Part shown: positions 1 through 10,854 of the stretch, one piece after another
Numbering within the stretch: the first letter of the stretch is position 1
How the letters are laid out: every line of letters begins with the position of its first letter
NCBI GenBank assembly: GCA_026261815.1
Contig: JAMPIT010000890.1
Location: forward strand, 11,066,001 to 11,130,000
DNA: 64,000 nt
Origin: Monarcha castaneiventris obscurior
Lineage: Eukaryota > Chordata > Aves > Passeriformes > Monarchidae
Reading direction: 5' to 3'
The notes under the pieces: generated by a model
Told to the model about the DNA's origin: nothing
What the model saw: the letters and a program-made list of their open reading frames with translations, nothing else
The model's database searches: none
Translations under genes and position numbers: made by a program

Positions 1-3000
1 ACTGATACAAACTGGTACAAAAACATACCTGATAATAAAAGAACAGGTGGTCATGTACCTCCATAGTAAATCAACCTTTGCCTACATGTATATAATAACT
101 CAGAAAAAAAAAATAGTTGTGGGGGGGTTTCAAAGATTGCTGTTAGGAGAGAGAAATAGATGTTAATGGAAATTGCAGCACCATTGGTTGCTAAGATGAC
201 ATAAACACAAACTTATATATAATACTCAGAAAAGGGAAAACTGTTCTTCATAGCTTTTAAAAGAACTGTCAGTTTGATGCTTATTTGCAAGAACAGTAGT
301 ATACCGTAAATAAAGTAAGAGAAATATTTTGAAGACATGGGCAAAATAGGCCAATTTACAGAAAGCTGCTGTTTTTGACAGAAGAACTCAACCATGCAGG
401 AGAAGCTGGGGCTGAGAATGCTTTTGAGAAAAACAAAGATAACTGTCAGTGTATTTGCAAAAGGTTCAACATAGAGAGAAGCATTATTTAATACTTGTTC
501 ACTAATAAATATGTTTATTTTGGTTTGGAATTTATGTGTCATAGAAAACGAAAGAAATTAAATCTGAAGTCCCATGTTTCTGTGTTTGAGTATGTATTAA
601 AAATTTTCTGTGATTTTTGGAAAGCTTTTCATTCCTAAGCCTTTTCTCACCATTAGTAAAAGAAAACTTGAGCAGAGCAGAAATGGGGATTTGCTTTTAA
701 ATAATATCTTAGAAAGTGCTTGTGGTAAGAATGAGTAAATCCCATGTTCGTGCAAGGAACACAGGCCCACTGAAGGAAGCGCAGTGTGGTGGATGTTTTC
801 TGCCTCCTGTTTCTCACAGCCTTTCTCAGGTAATTTATAGAGCAATTTGTGCAGTTAGAGGCTCCCTTTTAATCCCACTCTGCTGCTCTTTCTGCTGAGC
901 TCATACAGCATTTACAGAAACCCACACTTTAACAGGATCATCTTTCATAAATGTCTGTAATAAACTTACGGTGGATTGCAAGAAGAACATGATGTGCATA
1001 TGTTTTTTTTTCCTGATTTTTTTCCACATTACAGAAGGTTACTGTGGTTTTTTTCTGTACGGTTCTTCTTTAATCCATATTTCAGCTGGGCACTCACATA
1101 CATGTTTGACGTCAGGTTTCTGAATTGCAGGGAAGTCACTTAGACATGGGAACCTTTCCAGTGATAGCTCACTGAACCCAGTGGCACCACCTCTGCCTTT
1201 ACCTCATGTTGTGCTGGAGAGTGGGCCTACCATGTTCCACAGGATGCCTCCTGCGCTTAAATGATCTGCTGTAATCCTCTTCATTTTAATCTTTGGCACT
1301 GCAACACCCTGACATTTCTTTCCTATGGCAAGGTGGCCACATGTGCTAAATTACCCTCCCATTCCTTGTCATCTGCCTAACTTGATCTACCCATATTTCT
1401 CATCCTCTTGTACGATGTGTGATCTAGGGCTAATTGAGGGCCTCTTTTGTACCACAGTTTCAGTTCTTCAGATGGCATTGCTGTAGCAAAACTTGAGGAA
1501 GAACTGAAATTTGTAAAGCTAGCAGGCATTTTGCTTTTGTAAAACTGGCTTAATTTTGACTGAGAGATTCATTTCATGGGTAGCCTTAGAAAACACATAA
1601 ATCTTTCATAAGTTTGTTTTCTGCTATTTTTAATGCCCTAAATCTGTCACATATATTGTTGACTCAAAACGTGTAGCAAGTACCAAGTAATCAGAGAGCA
1701 CTTCTAATTCTCATGTAGGCTGCAGTAAGGATAGCTAGAGACTGTATTTGAAAGGTTAGAATTTGGGGGCGAGGGGGAAGTTGGATATGGCAGAGAGAGT
1801 TGCTTAGAAGCCATGGTGAAGCATTAGTTGTTGAATACACAGGAGACTTGAGACTCTTTATTAAAATTTCTCAGTTTATGTTAAGGAATACAATTTCAAA
1901 GTCATGTCATGAATTTAGTTCAAAATGTTAAATTGAAAGCAATAATGTGTTCCAAAGGGTCTTATGTAAAATATATCAAGTTGATGTACTGAAGTTACAT
2001 GAATTAGGAGAGAACATTGAAGTGAAGTTGAAAACATCAGCACTGTCCTCAGTTAAGTTACAGTAAGTGTATGTTATATTTTAGTATTTAAAATGAACGT
2101 AAATTTAAGATCAGGCTTTTCAGTGTGACTGTCAGCAGTAGATATTTGTCAAAAGTAAGCCAACAAAAGTAACCTGATGGAAATTAAGCATTACCCTCTC
2201 TAATAGATGATAATTCCCAGTAGTACTGCCCTGATTACTCAAGGGAAGTTTATCACAGATTTTTCCTTTCCTTTTAGCTTCTGGTTCATAGTGTTGTCTA
2301 TGCATCATTAGATATAGTTAATAATTTCTTATACTTTGATCCTACAAGAAAGGGTCCGGCTTTATTCATCAATTATTTTAATAGTTACTGCTGCATTTTA
2401 AAAACCTCACGAATAGGTCATCATTATATAAAACGTTAAAAGAACACGTTCACCAAGCAACCAATATCCTTTAATAAATCCTCCCTCTTACATATTCCAG
2501 AATAATAATGATGTTCCTTTTATGTTTCTTTTAAGATAATCTTCACCCTCAGTTGTAAATTCTGAATTTTTCTGAAAGCCTCATGCATTGGTAGAGCACC
2601 TCAGCCATTGCTTTCAGGTTGAAAACAAGAATGTAAAGAGGACAAATAATGAAGATGTCAAAAATTTAAGTGTTCAAAAGACTTGAACATCTGTCAACAC
2701 CTTCTGCCTATGTAAAGCAAGTATAGTGTGTCCTTGCTACATTTGTGTTACCACAGTCTCATCACTGTAGTGTTAATACCTTTATGAGCTACTTTGTTTC
2801 AGTGAATGCCAACAAACCAAGGCTTGCTTAATCTCTGGTGTATTTCTTGTTCAGTATTGCAAATAACATTTCATGTGGTTGTTTCATGTTCCGCATTTTA
2901 GGACAGATCGTGTGCAACTGCTTGTAGGAATTTGAGTGCTGGAGATGGTGGCTCCAAAGTTTGGTGATTGTCTTGTAGTGATAACATAGATCCCTGTGGT

Positions 3001-3735
3001 TCTTGGACTGTTGTATAGGGTTCATTGATTGCCAGGTAGACCTGACATTTACAGAAAGAGGTCTTGCTGGATGGTTTTTAGCTAATAAATTGATAGCCAC
3101 TTTCAGAGTCAGCAGGGGAATCCCTAATCCTCTTAAATATCCAATATCCTTTGAAGGAAGAGCCACATTTCTTAATTGTCTATTATTGGGATAGCTGTGC
3201 TTTCAGTGTAGTGACTGGGTTGAAGTTCTGATATTGTATTTAGATGTCACTAGGCATAATAAAAATATTAAAATGCGATAGTTAACAGGGAGGAAAATAT
3301 TATCCTAATTGAAACCAGCTTGTTACCAATAGCGTTAATGTTCTCAGTAGATGAATTATTTGCATTAAAAGGTGAAAGTGACTATCATCTTTGATAAGTA
3401 GAGTGCAGACTGTAGAAAGAAAGTTGTCATGAACTTTACATAGATTAGAATGCATTTACATGATCCTTGAAGAACAATCACTGACAGATGGCTGACATCT
3501 GAGAATCCAGTGCCTTCCAGATTTGTTATTCATTCCTTTCATTTTGTCAATCTGATAACTGAATGTTTCTTGTCTCTGTGAGACTCCTTTGCCTAAAGAA
3601 GCGAAAAAAAATTCAGAAGCAGCATGTACTTCATATGAGTTATCTTCTGAAGTGAATTCTATGTACGTAAGTGTAAGAGTTATGAGCAATTTAACATGTG
3701 AATACATTCCCAGAGTATGTGCTGTGGGCATATAT

Positions 3736-4130
3736 AATCACAGAATCTTAGAGAGGTTTGGGTTGGACAGGACCTTAAAGACCATCTAGTTCCAGTCCCC
3801 GGGCCATAAGCATGGACACCTTCCACTAGACCAGGGTGCTCAGAGCCCCATCCAGCCTGGCCTTGAACACTGCCAGGGATGAGGCATCCACAGCTGCTCT
3901 GGGCAGCCTGTGCCAGTGTCTCACCACCCTCACTGTAAGGCATTTCTTCTTAATAGATCTAATCTAAACCCACACTCTTTCAGTTTGAAGCCATTACTGC
4001 TTGTCCTTGACTTCTTACATGCCCTTGCAAAAAGTCCCTCTCCATGTTTCTTCTATGCCCTGTTTAGGTACTAAAGGGTGCTGTGAAGTATCCCAACTGT
4101 TTTCCTCAGCAAGAGTTCAGGCCTTCCTTT
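3736..4130 (-). mobile_element. CR1 LINE 3' fragment, minus orientation
   Basis: The plus strand reads as the reverse complement of the well-known bird CR1 3' end. It begins with the 'cacagaatc' tail motif, then 'gggttggacaggacctta', 'accatctagttcca', 'ccatccagcctggccttgaa' and 'ctgggcagcctgtgccagtg'. It ends in the 'ccctttaggtactggaagg'-like segment, which here reads tgtttaggtactaaaggg. The copy is 5'-truncated, as is typical for CR1, and has accumulated several substitutions. The outer end near 4130 is approximate. Short open frames on both strands inside it are by-products of the repeat and not genes. Confidence 0.9.
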
Positions 4131-4548
4131 TTCTGAAGTGCAGTGCTAAATAAAGTCTAGTCTTCACAGCAATAATCAGAGAAATTACTGTATTTATATT
4201 CTGAGCTGGATTAGTTAAACTGCATTGAACTGTGTGTGGGTTCTCATTCAGAATCAGAATAGCCTTTGTTCAGTGTAGCCTATTTAATTTTTAAAGTAAA
4301 TTAAAGCAATGGAATTAATGCTACTTCAGTAAAGTACATCTACACGTAGGTTCATTGAAATTTTAGCAATCTATGCTGGATTCACAGCTTAAATTCAGAA
4401 TTATTTAGCCTTAAAGGCGTGAGAATATAAGCAGGAGTAGGCTGGGCAGATATTACTGGCTGGTGGTGGTCATCAAACCAGCCTAACTTAGATGTTCAAG
4501 GAAACTTCAGCTTCTTCAAGGAACCATGGACAATTGATACTTTTTTTC

Positions 4549-4570
4549 TTTTTTTTTTTTTTTTTTTTTT
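4549..4570. repeat. 22-base T homopolymer
   Basis: An uninterrupted run of T preceded by another seven-T stretch. It could be the poly-A tail of a minus-strand retroposed sequence, but no recognisable retrocopy body lies next to it. Confidence 0.85.
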
Positions 4571-6095
4571 GTGTGTCAGTCCTTTTTCTGATCTCTCTCC
4601 TAACAATCAAAGCATATGCCTGGATAAAAAATATTCTACATCAGCCATAGAATACCATGGCATAATTTTATTTAGCAGGCACATTTATTATAGAGGTACT
4701 TTATTAAATCTATGCCTGAAGCAAGGCAAGATTGTTAAGGAAAGGAACCATTCTATATCAGATGAGCTGGTTCATGTGGGGAAGGTAAAGGCAGGCAAGA
4801 AGTGAGAAAACTAATTCTAAATCACCAGTACTGACACTAACTGGAAAGGTTTCTGTACCACTTAGGAGCACTGTATGGTTTGTGTACTACAGTCTTTTCA
4901 AAAAAACTCAAAATGGCTGTGGCACTTCTTTGAGCAAAGCCAAATTGCTGCTGTTCTGTATTCTGCCCATCACTAATTTACTTTAATATTCTATATCCAT
5001 TTAGGAGGAAAAGATGTGCATCAAAAGTTCTTTGTATCCTTGAATGTAATTGACTGTGAGTCTTTCATAATTTACAGTAATACAAGATAGTATGGATGTC
5101 TCTCAGGACATTGCCTCACCAGCCAGTCAAAATTTTTTAACTGTGAACTTCATGAAATGCTATCAATAACCTGACTGCAGTATACTGAGTAATCCTCCAT
5201 GATGAAGAGCTGCTGCAGTCCTTTGAGATGGGTGGCGGGAGTGTTTCGCACAGGGTAATAGAGTGTCTGGAAAGGAGGAGTAATGATACAGCTGAGGCAT
5301 AGCAGGTAAAGGATACCTCTGCTAAAACACAGGCTTAGTCAGAGCTCTGCAGATGCAGTTTTCAGTTCTATTTCATGATTGAAATTCTGTGATGTGGTGA
5401 AGGATTCACTATATTCACCAGAGGCTCTTGGGTCTTATCTGGTACAGCGAAACAGAAAAAAACCTGATTGCAAGCTACCTGTATAACTGGCATAGCATTT
5501 CCAAACACAGATTATCCTATTAACAAATGTATGCCTTACATCCATCATTTAGTCCATTAAGGCAGGCAAATACCATGGAATCTGTGTCAAAAGAAATCTG
5601 TGCCTACTGTCATAGTACCGTGTTACAGGTATCACTGCCCTCGTGTGAGCCCTTCCTATGGACAGGTGGGTTGATGATGTAAACATATAGTGTGTGCTTG
5701 TTTACATATAGAGAAAGGAAGAGTGGTAAAAATCCCATTTTATCCAGTGTATGAGAGTTCCAAGATTACCAAACTGGCTGATCTCCCTGACTTTGCTGTT
5801 CACAACAATTTCAGTCTAAAGGTTATGTCCCTTTTTGTTTTAAGAAGACAAAGCATATGTGCAGAGCCTGTTCATGTAAATCAAGGCTGCAAGACCAAAA
5901 CTTCAGAGGCAAACTCTTTATCAAAGGAGGATGCCTTATCACATTTATATTAAAGGAATTTTGCCAGGCTTTCATGCGCTGTCCTTAATGTGACTCCAAA
6001 TGCCATATGAGTAATACATTGGAAACCACATCATTGCCATGTTTTGTTGATTTAGGATTATTAACAATGTTCTCATTTTGCATTGTTTATTTCAG

Positions 6096-6241
6096 ATCAC
6101 CAGACTATCTCTGATATTAACTTGTCAGATGTCAGGGGAGCATCAGAAGAAACAGACCTCACTTTTAAAACAGAGGTACTTTCTGAAAGATTAGAAAGTA
6201 ATGAGCCAATATTAGTGCTTCCGAGAAGAATATCATGTGAG
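6096..6241 (+). CDS. BANK1: BANK1 coding exon (linker between TIR and DBB), probably exon 3
   Basis: BANK1 is a cytoplasmic adaptor in B cells that couples antigen-receptor signalling to Lyn and the IP3 receptor. This exon encodes about 48 residues of the acidic linker between the TIR and DBB domains. The acceptor is ttcag at 6091-6095 and the donor is GAG|GTAAGA at 6241/6242. It enters in phase 1 (the first codon is split) and leaves in phase 0. The C-terminal end (VLPRRISCE) aligns with the corresponding end of human BANK1 (VLPTEIPCE as I recall it), immediately before the NPGEIF start of the next exon. The first two thirds are poorly conserved, as expected for a linker. On its own the exon would be hard to recognise; its assignment rests on position, phase and the conserved end. 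Confidence 0.85.
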
Positions 6242-7374
6242 GTAAGACTTCTAAAATCTTGGGGACAGCAGTCATTGTTCTTCTCCTCTTCCTGCTGCAA
6301 TCTCATTCATACCATATCTGCTATTTGTTTCCAAAGTTGTCAAGAGACCAAAATGAGAGTGCATCAAGACTACAGTGGGATTTATTTTGCCTTTGTGTTG
6401 CATCCACACTGCAGTCAAAAGATTTGCAAGTAAAGTAGTTTGGAGACAGCTCTATTAGAGTTATTTAGCCCCTTGAGTCAAAGTATTACTGTCATTTGGG
6501 CCTTACACTTTAGAGGGAGCAAGTAATCAGGCACTTCTTGAGAGATACAGAATTTGTCTTGGCAAGAATACAGAATGGGTGTATGTATACATGCATATGT
6601 GCCCATACCATGAATTACACAGGGCTTGTGTGAGCATGGACCTAGACTGAGTTTAAATTAAATCAGAGATATTTCTGTGTACGTATCTGCATGCATATGC
6701 AGTGGACATAAATGTTTATGTGTGTTTTTAATGAGAGTGGCTGTGAGAAATATGTGACAGCATAAACAGAGGAAGTACGAAATCCAGCACTGCATTCCTT
6801 TATATAAGTGAGTGGCCACGGTCATGTATGGAGGTTGCAGTGTACTTGGAATGTCACAGATTTTGTTTGTTGTCTGTCTTTTAAAGATGACTTACACACA
6901 TTATTTCATTGTTGAGATCAGTACGGTTCTAAGGGAGTGATTTTCCCCCTGATTCAGGAGGTAGCAGAGGGCTATTGTCTCACATCACCTGCTGCTTCTG
7001 TCTACTGTCCCCTTATTGTAAGAGGTTAAGTGAGTCTGAAGTATTTTAGGTTATTCTTAGTAGTATGGATGTTGTTCTTCCAGGCAATAAAGTGGAGGGG
7101 CCTTAGAAAATGTAACAATTCACCTACATATGCATTTAAAATACTGTTTTGAAGTATTCTTATGTAAGCTGAATTTAAAATCCTGCATTACTTGTGTCAT
7201 TTACCTAAGTAAAATACTAAAGGAAGCAGTGAGATACCATCATGTTTTGGTAGCATGATTTTTTTGCATGAAGCTGTTGGTAAAGGAAAGTTGTTTCAAT
7301 ACACTTTCAATATAATGTTACACTTCCAATATAATTTTCTGAAGGACTAATGGGAGCACATTTTAATTTTGTAG
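6242..7374 (+). other. BANK1: BANK1 intron (1.1 kb)
   Basis: A phase 0 intron. The donor is GTAAGA and the acceptor follows 'ttttaattttgtag'. I see nothing recognisable within it. Confidence 0.85.
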
Positions 7375-7513
7375 AACCCTGGTGAAATATTCATTCTGTT
7401 GAAAGACGAAATAGATGAAGAAACTCTAGAAATTGAATTCATAGCAGATAATCAACGAATTAGAACACAGACAGCCTCTTGGAACAAGAAGGTCAAATAC
7501 GTGAAGGCCCTAG
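7375..7513 (+). CDS. BANK1: BANK1 coding exon, start of DBB domain, probably exon 4
   Basis: The exon encodes 46 full codons plus one base, beginning NPGEIFILLKDEIDEE and containing RIRTQ and SWNKKVKYVKAL. These align almost position for position with the start of the DBB (Dof/BCAP/BANK) domain of human BANK1 (NPGEIFIILRDE, RIRTRPALWNKKV and CMKAL from memory). The paralogue PIK3AP1 is clearly more distant here. DBB is an immunoglobulin-like (TIG) fold involved in self-association and partner binding. The acceptor AG is at 7373-7374 and the donor GTAAGA at 7514. The exon starts in phase 0 and ends in phase 1. No stop or frameshift is present, so the gene appears intact here. Confidence 0.95.
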
Positions 7514-8283
7514 GTAAGAAAAATATTCTTTACCTGTAAGAAAAACTGAAAAATTTCAACTCCCTTCACTTTTTCTGACAAGTAGTTTCCCTTTCTGCTA
7601 TTTTGTGGGTGTTTCCTGTACGTGAGTTTTGCACACAAAACTTTTAATAATGCAGAGAAGCAAGGCCTTGTGATTTATGGGAACCTAGGTTCTATTAGAT
7701 TGGTTTTCTGTGGTTAAATGGCAGGTGGAAGTCTTAAAATGTCATTGATTAGTTACAGATTAACATTCTTCAAAATTACTTCCATAAAATGCAAACCTAA
7801 TATTCTTTTCTTATTACTCTGTTACTAAATGTTTCATTTTATATTTAATGCAGTGAATCTGGTTATACCCCTCTCCATAATTCTTACTGATGCAGGAAAT
7901 CATTTCTTCTCTGTTCACATTCATGCCATTTCTCTGTATCACTCAATAGTTCCTAGTGATTTTTTCTGGTGCTCCATCCGTAACTATTTGATAACAGTTT
8001 CAAATATTTAACAACAGTTTCTCTAAGAAGATCTGTGCAGATTTAACCTATCCCCTCTCTTGATGTGAGTTAAGAATTAAAACATTTCTCACCTGTGTAT
8101 TCAGAGTATAGCTTGTTATTGGGCTGCATGCTGTGAGTTCCCAGAGGAACTTACATATTTTATTCTAAAATGATTGCAGTATAACCTCAGATAGGAGGAA
8201 ATACATACACATAGGCTACAGTTTTCCACGGTGGCTCTTGGAGCTATGTTTTGGTGATTCCGTGACCTGATGATTTCTGTGAC

Positions 8284-8800
8284 TTGGCACTGGTGAGACT
8301 TGCACCAGTCGAGTGCTGTGTCCAGTTCTGGGCCCCATGCTTTAAGGAAGACGCTGAGGTGCTGGGTTGTGTCCAGAGAAGTGCAATGGAGCTGGGGAAG
8401 GGTCTAGAGAATAACTCACGTGAGGAGTGGCTGAGGGAGCTGGCGTTGTTCAGCCTGGAGAAAAGGCTTGTCACTCTCTATAACCTACCTGAATGCAGGC
8501 TGTGCCAGGTAGGGTTTGGTCTCTTCTCCCAGGCAACCAGTGACAGGGCAGGAGGACATGGCCTCAACCTGTGCCAGGAGAGGTTCAGGCTGGACATCAG
8601 AAAGAATTTCTTCACAGAAAGGTTTGTTAAACATTGAAATGGATATAGCCCAGGGAGGTGGAGGAGTCACGTCCCTGGAGGTGTTCAAGAAATGATTGCA
8701 TGTGGCACGTGTGCCATGATCTTGTTGACAGCTTGGTGGTTGGTCAGAAATTGAACCCAATGATCTTGGAGGTCTTTCCAGCCTAATTGATTCTGTGATT
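8284..8800 (+). mobile_element. CR1 LINE 3' fragment, plus orientation
   Basis: The copy reads in the sense direction of CR1. Landmarks are 'ggtgagacttgcacc', 'gtgtccagttctgggcccc', the 'gagtggctgagggagctggc' region, 'ctcttctcccaggcaac', 'aggttcaggctggacatcag' and 'aatttcttcacagaaagg'. The 3' end is 'ttggaggtctttccagcct' followed by the diverged tail 'ttgattctgtgatt'. It is 5'-truncated inside ORF2, which is broken and not functional. The open frames that cross it are remnants of this decayed copy. Confidence 0.93.
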
Positions 8801-8994
8801 TTCATCCTGAACACTGTCCTGAGACAATGGCCATGTATGGCCTGAGAGTTCTTTATCACTGTGATGGTGCAGTGAGTTTGTTTTTAGAAACCTAACTGGA
8901 AAGTACATAACAAACAGGGAACTTCCATCTGTAACTGGATTTCAGAGGACAAAAGCTGCAATCCTCATGCACAGATCTTAAGAGATTCTCCAAA

Positions 8995-9019
8995 TTTTTT
9001 TTTTTTTTTTTTTTTTTTT
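8995..9019. repeat. 25-base T homopolymer
   Basis: An uninterrupted T run 195 bases downstream of the CR1 copy. CR1 does not end in poly-A and this run is on the wrong strand for that, so it is probably an independent simple repeat. Confidence 0.9.
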
Positions 9020-10053
9020 GTGAGAACCCTGTTGATCACAAGAAGGTTCCTGTAGTGGGTGAAGAAATAAAATGTGAAAAGTAAATGAAATATGAAAAAA
9101 TTGGCAGAGAGTTGTAGCCCAAGTTTAATTATGTTTCTTATATAATTATTTGTCTTTAATATTTCTTTCTGTTTCAAAACCTGGAAAAGTTAGAATTTGG
9201 AAGTATCCTTTTGTAGGTCCACCTGGTCTGATTTTATAGGAAAAATGTTGCATTTTGTTGGGTTTTTTTAAAAAACTCACATTTGGGCAGTTCCCATTTA
9301 AGTGATTTAACGTGAGGTACTATTAGTCTAGTTTCTCTGTCCTATTACTCTTCTCCATTTTCAGAATTGCCCCTTTTTAGACTGTTTTGTGGGCAGAGTT
9401 AGTATTTTAAGAACAATGTGCTAGTATGGTCCAGCAGAATGCCTGGCACAACAAATACTGATGGACTGGGAAATGTGATCATAAAGTAGACTTGTGCTGC
9501 AAGCACAGAGCGAGTCATACTTAAGTAACAGACTACAAGTGCCTCTCTCCTTGGCTTTTACAAGGTAAACAACTGGAATGGATTAATTATACTGCAGTTT
9601 CTGCAGCCTAGCTCAAATACAATTTTGAGAACCTTGACTGCAATTAAGGAAAATGTTTCATAAGATGAATAGCAATTGCACTATTTGTGATAAATGGACT
9701 TTTCCTTAACGTGTAGGCATAAGGGAGCTGATTATAGGTCATCAGTCTATCAAAGGGCATTTGGAAATTTTAAGCATTCTGTTTTCATCTCCTTTCTAAT
9801 GTGAAGCAATACAATAGCTTTGCTTTATACAGATTTAAAGATATGTATTTTCCTTTGTCAGCTTTGTGGTGTTAGACTGAAAGACCTGAATAAATAAACT
9901 GACTACACTGAATCATCTGTGAAATGCAAATCCAGTCACTTCATCAACTCTGTTTTTTCTGTGATATTCTCTGTTCTTTTACTCATTCCCCAAGATCTCT
10001 GGTCTGGGACTGTAAAATATTTTCAGCTACTGTTCTGATTTGTGTTTTATAAG

Positions 10054-10196
10054 ATTTTCCTGCTGGCCCTGTATATGTAAATGTCTACTGTGGGGGAGTC
10101 ATTAAGACGACAGCACAGATTGAGTACTATACTGCACTAGAGGAAATTGAACCCATTTTAAAGAAAGTGGCTGACCCAATAGCTTTCACTTGTCAG
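10054..10196 (+). CDS. BANK1: BANK1 coding exon, DBB domain middle, probably exon 5
   Basis: The exon encodes 47 residues plus the end of a split codon, starting DFPAGPVYVNVYCGGVIK and ending PIAFTCQ. It aligns with human BANK1 EFPAGSVHVNVYCDGIVK through the SLCQ exon end (recalled). Some positions (EYYTALEEIEPIL and the ADPIAFTCQ end) look closer to the paralogue PIK3AP1, suggesting that these residues are ancestral to the family. The acceptor AG is at 10052-10053 and the donor CAG|GTAAGT at 10197. It enters in phase 1, joining the G left by the previous exon to give GAT, and ends in phase 0. The region is part of the Ig-like DBB fold. Confidence 0.95.
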
Positions 10197-10689
10197 GTAA
10201 GTTGACTTCTCAAATTTTAATTAAAGAAAAATAGAATGTAAGTGCCTGAATGAACTAAGAGATAGTATGCAGTCTTTAGATTGCACAGTAATTTGTAATG
10301 GCTCAGTAGTAGGCTCAGGATTAAGAGGCCTTTGAGATGTCCAATTGCACGGAAGTCCAGCAAGAGAAAACAATTTTCCATTTTCTAGTTTTGTTAAGAG
10401 AGTGATGTAAACATCCTTTGTGCTGTATATGCCCATTGAGCAACATGCTGCATTCCAAAGGTTGAAAATGAGAACAAACATTAGTGAAGTCCCCCTCTGT
10501 CGCCCTGGTTTTCACAGTGCTCCATGTTTTTACTTTTGTAGTAGAAGTTCTCATGCATTTTCTATAAACATAGCTCTTGTTTTCTAACCAGCTAAGAATG
10601 TTTACTGAACTTTTAGATAGTTGTTCATTCCTTTCTCCAAGGCGGAGAAAGGTGATAGACTGTGCTCCTATCCTGTAAAATGCTAGAGG

Positions 10690-10854
10690 TGTTAACCTCA
10701 TGTACCAATGTATGATTGTCTTAGAAGAGGTATAAAAGAGTGATAATAAAGGTGGGCAGGGTCCTTTTGCTCTGCTCGGTGGTCTGACCTGCTGCTACCT
10801 GCTGTTTGAATCTGCGTGTTCGTGCCCGACACTGCGACACCCCTCCATTTCAAG
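10690..10854 (+). mobile_element. LTR-like fragment of an endogenous retroelement
   Basis: This short segment opens with TGTTAACC and closes with CCATTTCA. It has a TATA-like 'ggtataaaag' (about 10729) followed closely by an AATAAA polyadenylation signal (about 10745), and then a GC-richer, CpG-containing tail ('cgtgttcgtgcccgacactg') resembling a U5 region. Composition changes sharply against the surrounding intron. No internal retroviral sequence adjoins it, so it would be a solo or truncated LTR. The borders and family are not established; I rely only on signal order and composition. Confidence 0.45.

Larger units (their letters stand above)
1..6095 (+). other. BANK1: BANK1 intron, 3' part (partial)
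   Basis: This is the non-coding stretch before the first recognisable exon. It ends in a pyrimidine-rich run and the acceptor AG at 6094-6095. No plus-strand open frame here resembles the TIR-domain exon that should precede the first exon seen, so that exon lies upstream of the window. The stretch holds one minus-oriented CR1 fragment (about 3736-4130) and a 22-base T run (4549-4570). Otherwise it is AT-rich sequence without recognisable content. The intron assignment is inferred from the downstream exon. Confidence 0.75.
7514..10053 (+). other. BANK1: BANK1 intron (2.5 kb)
   Basis: A phase 1 intron with donor GTAAGA and acceptor 'gttttataag'. It contains a plus-oriented CR1 (about 8284-8800) and a 25-base T run (8995-9019). 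The remainder shows nothing recognisable. Confidence 0.85.

Noticed and set aside
3680..3943. Minus-strand open frame of 87 codons
   Set aside because: It lies mostly inside the CR1 fragment and is explained by that repeat.
1..6095. TIR-domain exon of BANK1 upstream of the first recognised exon
   Set aside because: No plus-strand open frame in this stretch is long enough or has TIR-like sequence, so the exon must lie outside the window.
8284..8859. Open frames of 117 (plus) and 124 (minus) codons
   Set aside because: Both overlap a decayed, 5'-truncated CR1 copy. They represent repeat sequence and not a host gene.
10729..10750. TATA box as a promoter for a host gene
   Set aside because: An AATAAA follows almost at once and the context looks like an LTR. 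No downstream coding exon starts here.
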